NCBI GenBank assembly: GCA_002359025.1
Contig: DEPZ01000033.1
Span: 236 to 6,752 of the forward strand
Length of the DNA stretch: 6,517 nt
Direction of reading: 5' to 3'
Origin: Erysipelotrichaceae bacterium UBA3379
GTDB lineage: Bacteria; Bacillota_I; Bacilli_A; Erysipelotrichales; Coprobacillaceae
The position numbers and the translations under genes are program-made. The notes below the pieces were generated by a model. The model worked only from the letters and a program-made list of their open reading frames with translations. It was not told the DNA's origin and ran no database searches. Position 1 is the stretch's first letter, and each line of letters opens with the position of its first letter. This document shows, in pieces, positions 1 to 5,399 of the stretch.

Positions 1-233
1 TACAATCAATTGCATTACAAGAAGCTGCTTTAGCACATATTTTAAATGCTGAAGGAGAAAAGATTCAAAGAGTTGTATGTGATGCAACATGTGTTGAACA
101 ATTATTAGAAGTCAATGAATCTGTATACAATACAATTCAAGCTGTTTCTACATTAGAAGAATCATTAAGACAAAAAACAAATGATGTATTAGATGCTCTC
201 GGGGACGGGAACTGTCATCATAAATGCTGCTAA
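1..233 (+). CDS. 3' end of a small uncharacterised protein with an ALAHILNAEGEKIQ-type motif
   Basis: The reading frame starts upstream of the window and runs from base 3 to a TAA at 231-233, giving the last 76 residues. The visible part opens with SIALQEAALAHILNAEGEKIQ-like sequence (residues 2-22), a motif I recall from short uncharacterised Firmicutes proteins whose function is unknown. A second helical stretch follows (about 31-65), rich in Glu, Leu, Asn and Thr and with no membrane segment. The fragment has Cys at 26 and 30 and a Cys/His-rich tail ending CHHKCC. The tail is doubtful: it follows a GC-rich patch with a GGGG run (201-204), and the +1 frame beyond it reads GTGTVIINAANKIAVS to a TAA at 250-252, which looks more like ordinary protein. 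The gene may therefore be frameshifted near its end. A strong terminator lies 37 bases downstream. Coding status is well supported by codon pattern; function is not assigned. Confidence 0.72.
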   Translation, partial: QSIALQEAALAHILNAEGEKIQRVVCDATCVEQLLEVNESVYNTIQAVSTLEESLRQKTNDVLDALGDGNCHHKCC

Positions 234-270
234 TAAAATAGCTGTATCATAAATCAAGACAATCATCATT

Positions 271-307
271 GAGGAGTATACAAAGTTGAAGTGTACCCCT
301 CTTTTTT
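271..307 (+). terminator. Rho-independent terminator of the first gene
   Basis: An 11-bp stem with one mismatch and one G-U pair (GAGGAGTATAC at 271-281 against GTGTACCCCTC at 291-301) encloses a 9-base loop and is followed directly by six T (302-307). It ends the partial + strand gene. The converging sipW-like gene has its own terminator just to the right. Confidence 0.88.
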
Positions 308-322
308 CATATTGATTCGTTT

Positions 323-361
323 AAAAATAAAAACAGTGCTTATCAGAAATACTGAAAGCAC
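323..361 (-). terminator. Rho-independent terminator of the sipW-like gene
   Basis: Read on the minus strand, GTGCTTTCAG (352-361) pairs with CTGATAAGCAC (336-346) with one bulged base and a 5-base loop. It is followed by TGTTTTTATTTTT (323-335). It begins about 15 bases after the stop codon of the signal peptidase gene. Confidence 0.87.
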
Positions 362-375
362 CATCTTTTTAAATG

Positions 376-876
376 TTATTTCGTTGCAGTTCCTTCTTTT
401 TTCTTTAAATAATCTGCCAAAAACCATAGAACAAATACAAGAACAATCGCACTCACTCCTGCGACCATACCTGCACTTGATTGTATAAAATCAGCAATAT
501 ATCCTAGCATAGGAATACATAAAACGGCTTTACCAATCAATCTTTGATATGATACTGGTGATGAATCAATATTATCATTGTTATCACCTTTTGTTTTAAA
601 AGCTTCATTTGTATCATCTTTTTCTACAACTCTATGTGTCGCAACAACATCACTATCTGCAGCCATTTTAAAAGTAATAACATCACCTACTTCAACTTCA
701 CTGGCTTCTACAGGTTCAACATAAATGAGACTTCCTACTGGATACTTAGGCTCCATACTTCCACTCAATATTCCATACATTTGATATCCAAATGCTTTTG
801 GAACAACCAATGCACCACATACGACAACAATCACTACAACTATTAAAGTTGCTATTAAATTTAATATCTTTGACAT
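376..876 (-). CDS. sipW: SipW/ER-type signal peptidase I
   Basis: A 166-residue membrane serine protease that removes signal peptides from exported proteins at the outer face of the membrane. An N-terminal membrane segment (about 5-25) is followed by the SGSMEP motif (38-43) with S40 as the nucleophile. The general base is a histidine, H81 in ATHRV, where ordinary bacterial signal peptidases have Lys; this Ser/His arrangement marks the archaeal/ER/SipW type. The KGDNND box (96-101), with D98 and D104 nearby, and a second membrane segment (about 135-155) before a Lys-rich tail complete the fold. Length fits SipW proteins. In Bacillus, SipW processes TasA-like biofilm fibre proteins, but no such substrate gene is visible here, so the substrate is unknown. 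The start is ATG 876, with AAGGGAAGGA at 881-890 about 4-6 bases upstream. The gene is monocistronic, between its own promoter and terminator. Confidence 0.92.
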   Translation of the reverse strand: MSKILNLIATLIVVVIVVVCGALVVPKAFGYQMYGILSGSMEPKYPVGSLIYVEPVEASEVEVGDVITFKMAADSDVVATHRVVEKDDTNEAFKTKGDNNDNIDSSPVSYQRLIGKAVLCIPMLGYIADFIQSSAGMVAGVSAIVLVFVLWFLADYLKKKEGTATK

Positions 877-907
877 ATAATCCTTCCCTTATCACTATTA
901 TATAAGC

Positions 908-937
908 ATTATAACATAATTCGTTGTAAAACCACAA
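908..937 (-). promoter_or_regulatory. Promoter of the sipW-like gene
   Basis: On the minus strand TTGTGG (932-937) and a perfect TATAAT (908-913) are 18 bases apart, and the -10 is extended by TGT directly upstream (914-916). Initiation near 901 would give a leader of about 25 bases carrying the AAGGGAAGGA ribosome binding site. The -35 is weak, which the extended -10 could offset. Confidence 0.68.
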
Positions 938-993
938 ATAAAACCAACACATATGGCTTGATTATAAAAATCAATTCCCTTATATAGTTAAAC

Positions 994-1023
994 AAAAAAG
1001 TACAGTTATCAATATCTGTACTT
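994..1023 (-). terminator. Rho-independent terminator after nfo
   Basis: On the minus strand AAGTACAG (1016-1023) pairs perfectly with CTGTACTT (998-1005) across a 10-base loop, and the stem runs into a T tract (994-999). It starts about 10 bases after the nfo stop codon and closes the helicase-nfo operon before the sipW promoter. Confidence 0.88.
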
Positions 1024-1033
1024 CTTTACACAA

Positions 1034-1900
1034 CTATTCTTTTATGTTTTTAAATGTTTGTGTTTTCAACATATCTATTTCTTCTTTATATGGTGCTTTT
1101 TGCTCAATATATGGAGTTTCTAAAATCTTTGGAATCATTTCTAGACGTGGATGATGCACAATCGCATTGAGCGTTTCAAAACCAATATATCCATGTCCTA
1201 GATTTTCATGTCTATCTTTTCTAGCACCCATAGGATTTTTAGAATCATTAATATGAACAACCAATAATCTATCTAATCCTATTTTTTGATCAAATTCATC
1301 TAAAATAGCATCAAACTGAGTTAAATCATAACCACCATCATGTAAATGACAAGTATCTAAACACACTCCTAATAATTCATTATGGTTAACATGTTCAATT
1401 ATATATTGAAGTTGATCGAAATCCTTACCAACTTCACTTCCTTTACCTGCCATTGTTTCTAATGCTATTTTGACCTTTTGATTTTCATTTAAAACCATAT
1501 CTAACCCTTTAACCACTTGATTCAATCCAGCTTCATCCCCTGCCTTCACATGTGATCCAGGATGTAAAACAAGACGACTGACACCTATCGCTTCACATCT
1601 TTCAATTTCTTGTTTTAAAAAATCTACAGCCAACTCAAATGTCTCAGGTTTAATTGTATTCGCAAGATTAATAATATATGGAGCATGGACAACAACATTG
1701 TCTATATCAATATTGTTATCTTTCATTAATTGTTTGGCTTCATCTATTCTTAATGCATCTATAGGTTTACGTGAAGTATTTTGAGGAGCTCCTGTATAGA
1801 ACATAAATGTCGTAGAACCATATGATAAAGCTTCTTTAACTGATCCTAACATCATCTCTTTTCCATTCATAGAAACATGACTTCCTATAAGCAATGACAT
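1034..1900 (-). CDS. nfo: Endonuclease IV (AP endonuclease)
   Basis: A zinc-dependent base-excision repair enzyme that cuts the DNA backbone 5' to abasic sites and removes 3'-blocking groups. The 288 residues match the usual family length and form one TIM-barrel domain. All nine metal ligands known from the E. coli enzyme can be placed: H72 (VHAPY), H113 (LHPGSH), E148 (ALETM), D182 and H185 (LDTCH), H216 (VVHIND), D229 and H231 (KDRH), and E261 (ILETP). The enzyme should therefore be active. The start ATG (1898-1900) overlaps the helicase stop codon as TAATG, with a GAGAGGGA ribosome binding site inside the end of the helicase gene, so the two are co-transcribed and probably translationally coupled. 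B. subtilis nfo (yqfS) likewise follows cshB (yqfR). No separate promoter is seen. Confidence 0.97.
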   Translation of the reverse strand: MSLLIGSHVSMNGKEMMLGSVKEALSYGSTTFMFYTGAPQNTSRKPIDALRIDEAKQLMKDNNIDIDNVVVHAPYIINLANTIKPETFELAVDFLKQEIERCEAIGVSRLVLHPGSHVKAGDEAGLNQVVKGLDMVLNENQKVKIALETMAGKGSEVGKDFDQLQYIIEHVNHNELLGVCLDTCHLHDGGYDLTQFDAILDEFDQKIGLDRLLVVHINDSKNPMGARKDRHENLGHGYIGFETLNAIVHHPRLEMIPKILETPYIEQKAPYKEEIDMLKTQTFKNIKE

Positions 1901-3270
1901 TACATTCCCTCTCTTTCACGTTTTTCTCTTTGTGCTTGTTTTGCACGTTCTTTTTTCTGTCTACGAATATCTTCTTTAATCATTGCACGTTTTTGCTTAC
2001 GCACCATATCTTCGATCATTCTTTTACGTTTTTTCTTATAACCTGGTTTTACTTTCGTAGGTTTTCTTACAATTGAATTGATTTGTTTTTCTAATTCTGT
2101 TTGTTTCTTTTCTCTTGATTTACGTTTTTGACGTTCTTTCGTATGTACAAATTGGTTACCTTTTAATTCTTTCATTTCAAAAGTAATCCCTTTATGTTCT
2201 AAAGCATGAACAATTTGTTCATTTGTTGTATCATACATACTATAGCATTCACCAGTATATTTACCTCTACCACTACGTCCACTACGATGAATATAGAAAT
2301 CTAATTCTTTAGGAAATTCCATATTAATAACATGAGAAACTCCATCAATATCAATACCTCTTGCAGCGATATCAGTTCCTACAATATATTGATATTCCAT
2401 ATTTTTAATACGTCTCATCATTTGACGTCTTTCTCTTGGTTCTAAGTCACCATGTATTTCTCCGACTTTATACCCATCATTTCTTAACTTCATTGTCAAA
2501 TCAGACGCTTCATTTCTCGTATTACAGAAGATAATACATATATATGGATCAATAATCCCCATAATTTCTTTTAAGACTTCATATCGATTTCTATGTTTTG
2601 TTGGTACAAGATAATGTGATACATTACGAGAAGTAGATAATTGATCATCTATCTCGATAATTTTAGGACTATGCATATACTTTTGCAAAAAAGGTCTTAA
2701 TTGTTGAGGAATTGTTGCTGAAAAGACCATCATTTGAAGATTGTCTTTCATTTTTCCTAAAACAGCATCCAAATCTTCAATATACCCATATTCTAAAGTC
2801 ATGTCAGCTTCATCAATAACAAAAATATCAGCTGTTGTAATCTTTAAAGCCTGTTCTTCCAAAGATAAATCTTTAATTCTTCCAGGTGTTCCAATAACAA
2901 TATGAGGTTGTACTGTTAATCTATCAATAGACTTTTGTTTATCACTTCCTCCTATGACTAAAGAAACCTTTAAATCTTTATTGTATTTTACAAACTGTCT
3001 TGCATTTTCATAGATTTGTGTTGCAAGTTCACGTGTAGGTGCAGTAATAACTGCTTGTACACATTCTGATTCCACATCAATCATATCCATAATAGGAATT
3101 AAAAAAGCATGTGTTTTTCCTGTTCCAGTTTGAGATATTCCTATCACATCTGTATGTTTATATACTAAAGGAATAACAGATTTTTGTATTTTCGTTGGTG
3201 CATCAAAGTTTAATTCACGAATTGTTTCTTTGACATATGTACGAAATTGATATTGTTCAAATAACTTCAT
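1900..3270 (-). CDS. cshB: DEAD-box ATP-dependent RNA helicase, CshB-like
   Basis: An RNA helicase of 456 residues that uses ATP to unwind short RNA duplexes; relatives act in cold adaptation, ribosome assembly and RNA turnover. The full motif set is present in order: Q motif with PTKIQ (25-29), motif I SQTGTGKT (46-53), Ia APTREL (77-82), Ib TPGR (128-131), DEAD (153-156), SAT (184-186), IV IIFCNT (246-251), V GTDIAARGID (298-307), VI HRSGRSGR (328-335). Residues 375-456 form a strongly Lys/Arg-rich, probably disordered RNA-binding tail. The start is ATG 3270, because an AAAGGAGG site (3278-3285) lies 7 bases upstream; a longer frame from TTG 3288 would contain that site. CshB is chosen over other DEAD paralogues because nfo follows directly and a YqfQ-like gene is divergent next door, as I recall for B. 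subtilis. The family is certain; the paralogue is likely. Confidence 0.93.
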   Translation of the reverse strand: MKLFEQYQFRTYVKETIRELNFDAPTKIQKSVIPLVYKHTDVIGISQTGTGKTHAFLIPIMDMIDVESECVQAVITAPTRELATQIYENARQFVKYNKDLKVSLVIGGSDKQKSIDRLTVQPHIVIGTPGRIKDLSLEEQALKITTADIFVIDEADMTLEYGYIEDLDAVLGKMKDNLQMMVFSATIPQQLRPFLQKYMHSPKIIEIDDQLSTSRNVSHYLVPTKHRNRYEVLKEIMGIIDPYICIIFCNTRNEASDLTMKLRNDGYKVGEIHGDLEPRERRQMMRRIKNMEYQYIVGTDIAARGIDIDGVSHVINMEFPKELDFYIHRSGRSGRGKYTGECYSMYDTTNEQIVHALEHKGITFEMKELKGNQFVHTKERQKRKSREKKQTELEKQINSIVRKPTKVKPGYKKKRKRMIEDMVRKQKRAMIKEDIRRQKKERAKQAQREKREREGM

Positions 3271-3277
3271 TATAGCG

Positions 3278-3285
3278 CCTCCTTT
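3278..3285 (-). promoter_or_regulatory. Ribosome binding site fixing the helicase start
   Basis: AAAGGAGG on the minus strand, close to a full anti-SD match, sits 7 bases before ATG 3270. It decides for that ATG over the in-frame TTG at 3286-3288, which lies directly upstream of the site. Confidence 0.9.
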
Positions 3286-3296
3286 CAAGCTTTTTG

Positions 3297-3325
3297 ATTA
3301 TACTATAATTCAATTAAAAAATCAA
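3297..3325 (-). promoter_or_regulatory. Promoter of the cshB-nfo operon
   Basis: On the minus strand TTGATT (3320-3325) and a perfect TATAAT (3297-3302) are 17 bases apart, a standard sigma-A arrangement. Initiation near 3290 leaves a leader of about 20 bases holding the AAAGGAGG site. It drives both helicase and nfo. The surrounding intergenic stretch is very A+T rich and also contains a + strand TATAAT at 3304-3309 with no matching -35 that I can see. Confidence 0.75.
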
Positions 3326-3358
3326 AAAAGATTGATGAAATCTTAAAATTATTTCATT

Positions 3359-3387
3359 TTCACCATTTTTTAAATTCTACATATACT
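3359..3387 (+). promoter_or_regulatory. Candidate promoter of the YqfQ-like gene
   Basis: TTCACC (3359-3364) and TATACT (3382-3387) are 17 bases apart; each box matches the sigma-A consensus at four or five of six positions. The weakness of the call is position: initiation about 7 bases downstream would fall at the ribosome binding site (3392-3397), leaving almost no leader. Confidence 0.4.
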
Positions 3388-3391
3388 ATAC

Positions 3392-3397
3392 AAGGAG
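3392..3397 (+). promoter_or_regulatory. Ribosome binding site fixing the YqfQ-like start
   Basis: AAGGAG lies 9 bases before ATG 3407. The upstream in-frame ATG at 3398 abuts the site directly and so cannot be the start. Confidence 0.88.
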
Positions 3398-3406
3398 ATG
3401 ATTTTT

Positions 3407-3712
3407 ATGTACCCACCACAATATGATGAACCACCATACCCATATAGTTATCCTGTCTATTATCAAAAGCCACCATTACTCAATTCTATGAAGTATTCAC
3501 TACATCAAATGAATTTATCTTCTACAATCCGTACTGCACAAAAGACACTCTATACTATCAATCAACTCATACCTATTATCAATCAATTACGCCCTGTTTT
3601 GCATAATGCTTCTACTGCTTTAAAAGTTGTAAAAGCTGTTAAACAATTTGATTTAAATGATATTGATAAAGATATAGACAGTTCTATCAAAAGCGATGTT
3701 ATTTATAAATGA
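3407..3712 (+). CDS. yqfQ: Small Tyr/Pro-rich YqfQ-like protein of unknown function
   Basis: A 101-residue protein in two parts. Residues 1-23 are low complexity, with seven Tyr and eight Pro (motifs such as PPYPYSYP). Residues 37-80 form a predicted amphipathic helix containing two adjacent 7-residue repeats, NQLIPII (52-58) and NQLRPVL (59-65), seen in DNA as 21-base spaced copies of TATCAATCAA at 3556 and 3577. The pattern TAQKTL...INQL.P.I.QLRPVL resembles the conserved C-terminal helix of the Bacillus YqfQ/VrrA family as I remember it. Position supports this: yqfQ lies between ispH and cshB in B. subtilis. There is no signal peptide or membrane segment, and no enzyme motif. It is transcribed divergently from cshB and overlaps the MutS-like gene tail to tail by 14 bases, ending KSDVIYK inside a shared inverted repeat. 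The gene is real; the family call is moderate, and its function is unknown. Confidence 0.72.
   Translation: MYPPQYDEPPYPYSYPVYYQKPPLLNSMKYSLHQMNLSSTIRTAQKTLYTINQLIPIINQLRPVLHNASTALKVVKAVKQFDLNDIDKDIDSSIKSDVIYK
3556..3595 (+). repeat. Imperfect 21-base direct repeat inside the YqfQ-like gene
   Basis: TATCAATCAA occurs at 3556-3565 and again at 3577-3586, exactly 21 bases apart and in frame. The copies encode NQLIPII and NQLRPVL, a heptad-like duplication within the helical region. Confidence 0.7.
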
Positions 3713-3725
3713 CCTCGCTTTTAAT
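3686..3725. terminator. Shared bidirectional terminator overlapping both gene ends
   Basis: A 34-base inverted repeat, 3689-3722, is centred between 3705 and 3706. Each arm starts AAAAGCGA; only one pair (3697/3714) is a true mismatch and one (3700/3711) is G-T. Outer pairs resume at 3686-3687 with 3724-3725. On the + strand TTTTAATTTT (3719-3728) follows; on the minus strand a shorter CTTTTG tract follows. Both stop codons (TGA 3710-3712 on +, TAA 3699-3701 on minus) lie in the hairpin. Confidence 0.8.
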
Positions 3726-5279
3726 TTTAGCCAAGAGTTCTGGATCATAATCGTAAACCTCTAATAACTTAATTGCATTCCCTACACGACATATACCCTT
3801 TTTAATTTTATAATCGCAGTATAATTGATGATCTTTCACTTCATCTAAAAAACAATATTGTGGTGTATCTAAAAAATAATCTACAATCTTCAAATCATGT
3901 GTTGTTATAAAGGTTAAAGAATGATGTTCAAATAAATCTTGAATAATCACTCTTGATATTTCTATTCTTTCTCTTTCATTTGTTCCTCTAAGTATTTCAT
4001 CTATAAACACATAACAATCTTCCCTATGTACACGTTCAATTATTTTCTTTAATGTTTTAATTTCTTTAACATAATAGCTTTCATGAGATAATAAATCATC
4101 TTTCATATGTATAGATGTACATATAACATGATTGCTAAAATAAAATGCATCAGCAAAACATGTATGAATTGCTCTTGCAAGAATCATATTCACGCCTATC
4201 GTCTTCATAAAAGTTGATTTTCCTGAAGCATTACTTCCTGTAATCATGCAAGATTCATGAGTTGTAAAAGTATTTTTTACAGGGTCTTTAATTAAAGGAT
4301 GATAGACTTCTTGACATTCTACTTTTAAATCTTGACCGAGCGTAGGAATACATGAAGTATACTGACTTCTTATTTTTTTAACCGTTAAAGCCATATCAAC
4401 CAAACCAATGCATTCATATAAATAAAGATAATTTTCTTTGAGTTTATCTTTATTTTTAAAAAGAATGAAAGCTTGTAACAAATGAAACATAAATATATTT
4501 TTAATAAAATCAAATAAATATATCACATCTATACTAGAAATCCTTACAAAAAAATGTGTAATCAATGTATATCTCTTAGCCCTCTTTATTGTTTTCTTTA
4601 ACTTTTGTTCATCACTAAACAAATGCAAATGACATAATTTATCTATAGCATCTATCACATAACAATAACTCGTTACCATACCTAATATTTCATCATACTT
4701 TTTAATAATATGCATATGATACATTCCAGCTAAAAAGAACCATAAGAAAATAAGCTGTACACATAGCTGAAAGTTTTGAGTCATTCCCGCAACCAATGCT
4801 ATAATAAATAAAATATAGATACTTGCTACAGCAATATAGTCAATCACATCAAATGCCTTGATTTTATCAAATATATTCAATCCTTCACTATACCCCTTAT
4901 TTAATTCATATAAAATATGTAAAGATGATTTTAAAGTTTTCTCATCTTCAAAAATATGAATCAATCTTTCTAACTCTTGATGGTGAGAAGGATTCATAAA
5001 CATACGTCCAAACATATACTCTTTTCCAATATCACTTTGTGTATGATTTATAAAATGAAAAACCTCTTCTAATTCTAAATCATCATAAACATTCTGATCA
5101 AAATCATGCTCTACTTTTAATAAATACTCTTTATTAATTTCAGTTTTCACCCTATCATCATCAAAGAAGAGATACTGACTATATAAATATCGAGTTAATA
5201 TCCACTTCCATAATATTCTCATTATAACTAAGATTACAATTATAACGATAATAACAGATAAAATAATCAAACCCATCAT
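3699..5279 (-). CDS. Membrane-anchored MutS-like ATPase
   Basis: A 526-residue protein combining membrane segments with a MutS-family ATPase. Hydrophobic stretches lie at 3-23, about 148-164, about 170-187 and more weakly 250-272. The C-terminal third is the MutS ATPase: HPLI (327-330), Walker A GSNASGKST (348-356, K354), the MutS signature SHESYYVKEI (398-407), Walker B YVFIDEILRGTN (423-434, D427/E428) and TTHD (459-462, H461). The mismatch-recognition domain of MutS, with its Phe-X-Glu, and the nuclease Smr domain of MutS2 are absent. ATP-driven dimerisation is likely; DNA binding and a role in mismatch repair are not shown. I recall similar MutS-related membrane proteins in gut Firmicutes and Bacteroidetes, of unknown function. 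ATG 5279 and ATG 5276 are 5 and 8 bases from AAGGTG (5285-5290); either could be used. It has its own promoter and is monocistronic. Confidence 0.9.
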   Translation of the reverse strand: MMGLIILSVIIVIIVILVIMRILWKWILTRYLYSQYLFFDDDRVKTEINKEYLLKVEHDFDQNVYDDLELEEVFHFINHTQSDIGKEYMFGRMFMNPSHHQELERLIHIFEDEKTLKSSLHILYELNKGYSEGLNIFDKIKAFDVIDYIAVASIYILFIIALVAGMTQNFQLCVQLIFLWFFLAGMYHMHIIKKYDEILGMVTSYCYVIDAIDKLCHLHLFSDEQKLKKTIKRAKRYTLITHFFVRISSIDVIYLFDFIKNIFMFHLLQAFILFKNKDKLKENYLYLYECIGLVDMALTVKKIRSQYTSCIPTLGQDLKVECQEVYHPLIKDPVKNTFTTHESCMITGSNASGKSTFMKTIGVNMILARAIHTCFADAFYFSNHVICTSIHMKDDLLSHESYYVKEIKTLKKIIERVHREDCYVFIDEILRGTNERERIEISRVIIQDLFEHHSLTFITTHDLKIVDYFLDTPQYCFLDEVKDHQLYCDYKIKKGICRVGNAIKLLEVYDYDPELLAKIKSEVIYK

Positions 5280-5310
5280 ACAATCACCTTTTCCCTACTC
5301 ATATATAAAA

Positions 5311-5339
5311 ATCATAACAAATTATGATAGCCCATACAA
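5311..5339 (-). promoter_or_regulatory. Promoter of the MutS-like gene
   Basis: On the minus strand TTGTAT (5334-5339) and TATGAT (5311-5316) are 17 bases apart, with a TGT extension of the -10 (5317-5319). Initiation near 5304 gives a leader of about 24 bases that contains the AAGGTG ribosome binding site. Confidence 0.68.
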
Positions 5340-5375
5340 CTCTATATAACACTTTCTTCATCTTTATAAAACATG

Positions 5376-5381
5376 TATAAT
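5376..5381 (+). promoter_or_regulatory. Possible -10 box for ispH
   Basis: A perfect TATAAT lies upstream of ispH, but the best -35 at suitable spacing (TTTCTT, 5353-5358) is poor. Transcription starting about 7 bases downstream would begin inside the ribosome binding site. The true ispH promoter is uncertain; A+T-rich boxes at 5343-5348 and 5365-5370 are alternatives. Confidence 0.3.
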
Positions 5382-5384
5382 AAT

Positions 5385-5394
5385 GGAGAGGTGA
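5385..5394 (+). promoter_or_regulatory. Ribosome binding site fixing the ispH start
   Basis: GGAGAGGTGA ends 5 bases before ATG 5400. The earlier in-frame ATG 5373 has no such site, and the extra nine residues it would add lie outside the conserved IspH N-terminus. Confidence 0.85.
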
Positions 5395-5399
5395 AGAAA

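Noticed and set aside
198..216. The GGGGACGGGAACTGTC patch resembles a dispersed GGGGACGGTTCT-type repeat I recall from clostridial genomes.
   Set aside because: The match breaks after ten bases, no transposase or second copy is in the window, and the patch lies within a coding frame; too weak to call a repeat.
291..488. Plus-strand open frame of 65 codons antisense to the signal peptidase end.
   Set aside because: It starts in the first gene's terminator stem, crosses a second terminator and is a shadow of the signal peptidase gene.
877..1033. Searched the 157-base gap between the signal peptidase gene and nfo for a small RNA or riboswitch.
   Set aside because: It is fully explained by the nfo terminator and the signal peptidase promoter and ribosome binding site; no further folded element is seen.
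1894..2076. Plus-strand Phe-rich open frame opposite the helicase tail.
   Set aside because: It is the complement of the Lys/Arg-rich tail codons, which gives Phe/Leu/Ser by default; no ribosome binding site.
3271..3288. Six-codon upstream extension of the helicase from TTG 3288.
   Set aside because: The extension is made up of the ribosome binding site for ATG 3270 and adds nothing conserved.
3289..3391. A+T-rich runs with repeated TTGAT/ATCAA words between the divergent helicase and YqfQ-like genes, considered as an operator.
   Set aside because: The words fall in promoter boxes and poly-A/T stretches; no symmetric operator of useful length can be defined.
5373..5399. Nine-residue upstream extension of IspH from ATG 5373.
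   Set aside because: A strong ribosome binding site lies inside it, and the family N-terminus aligns with ATG 5400.
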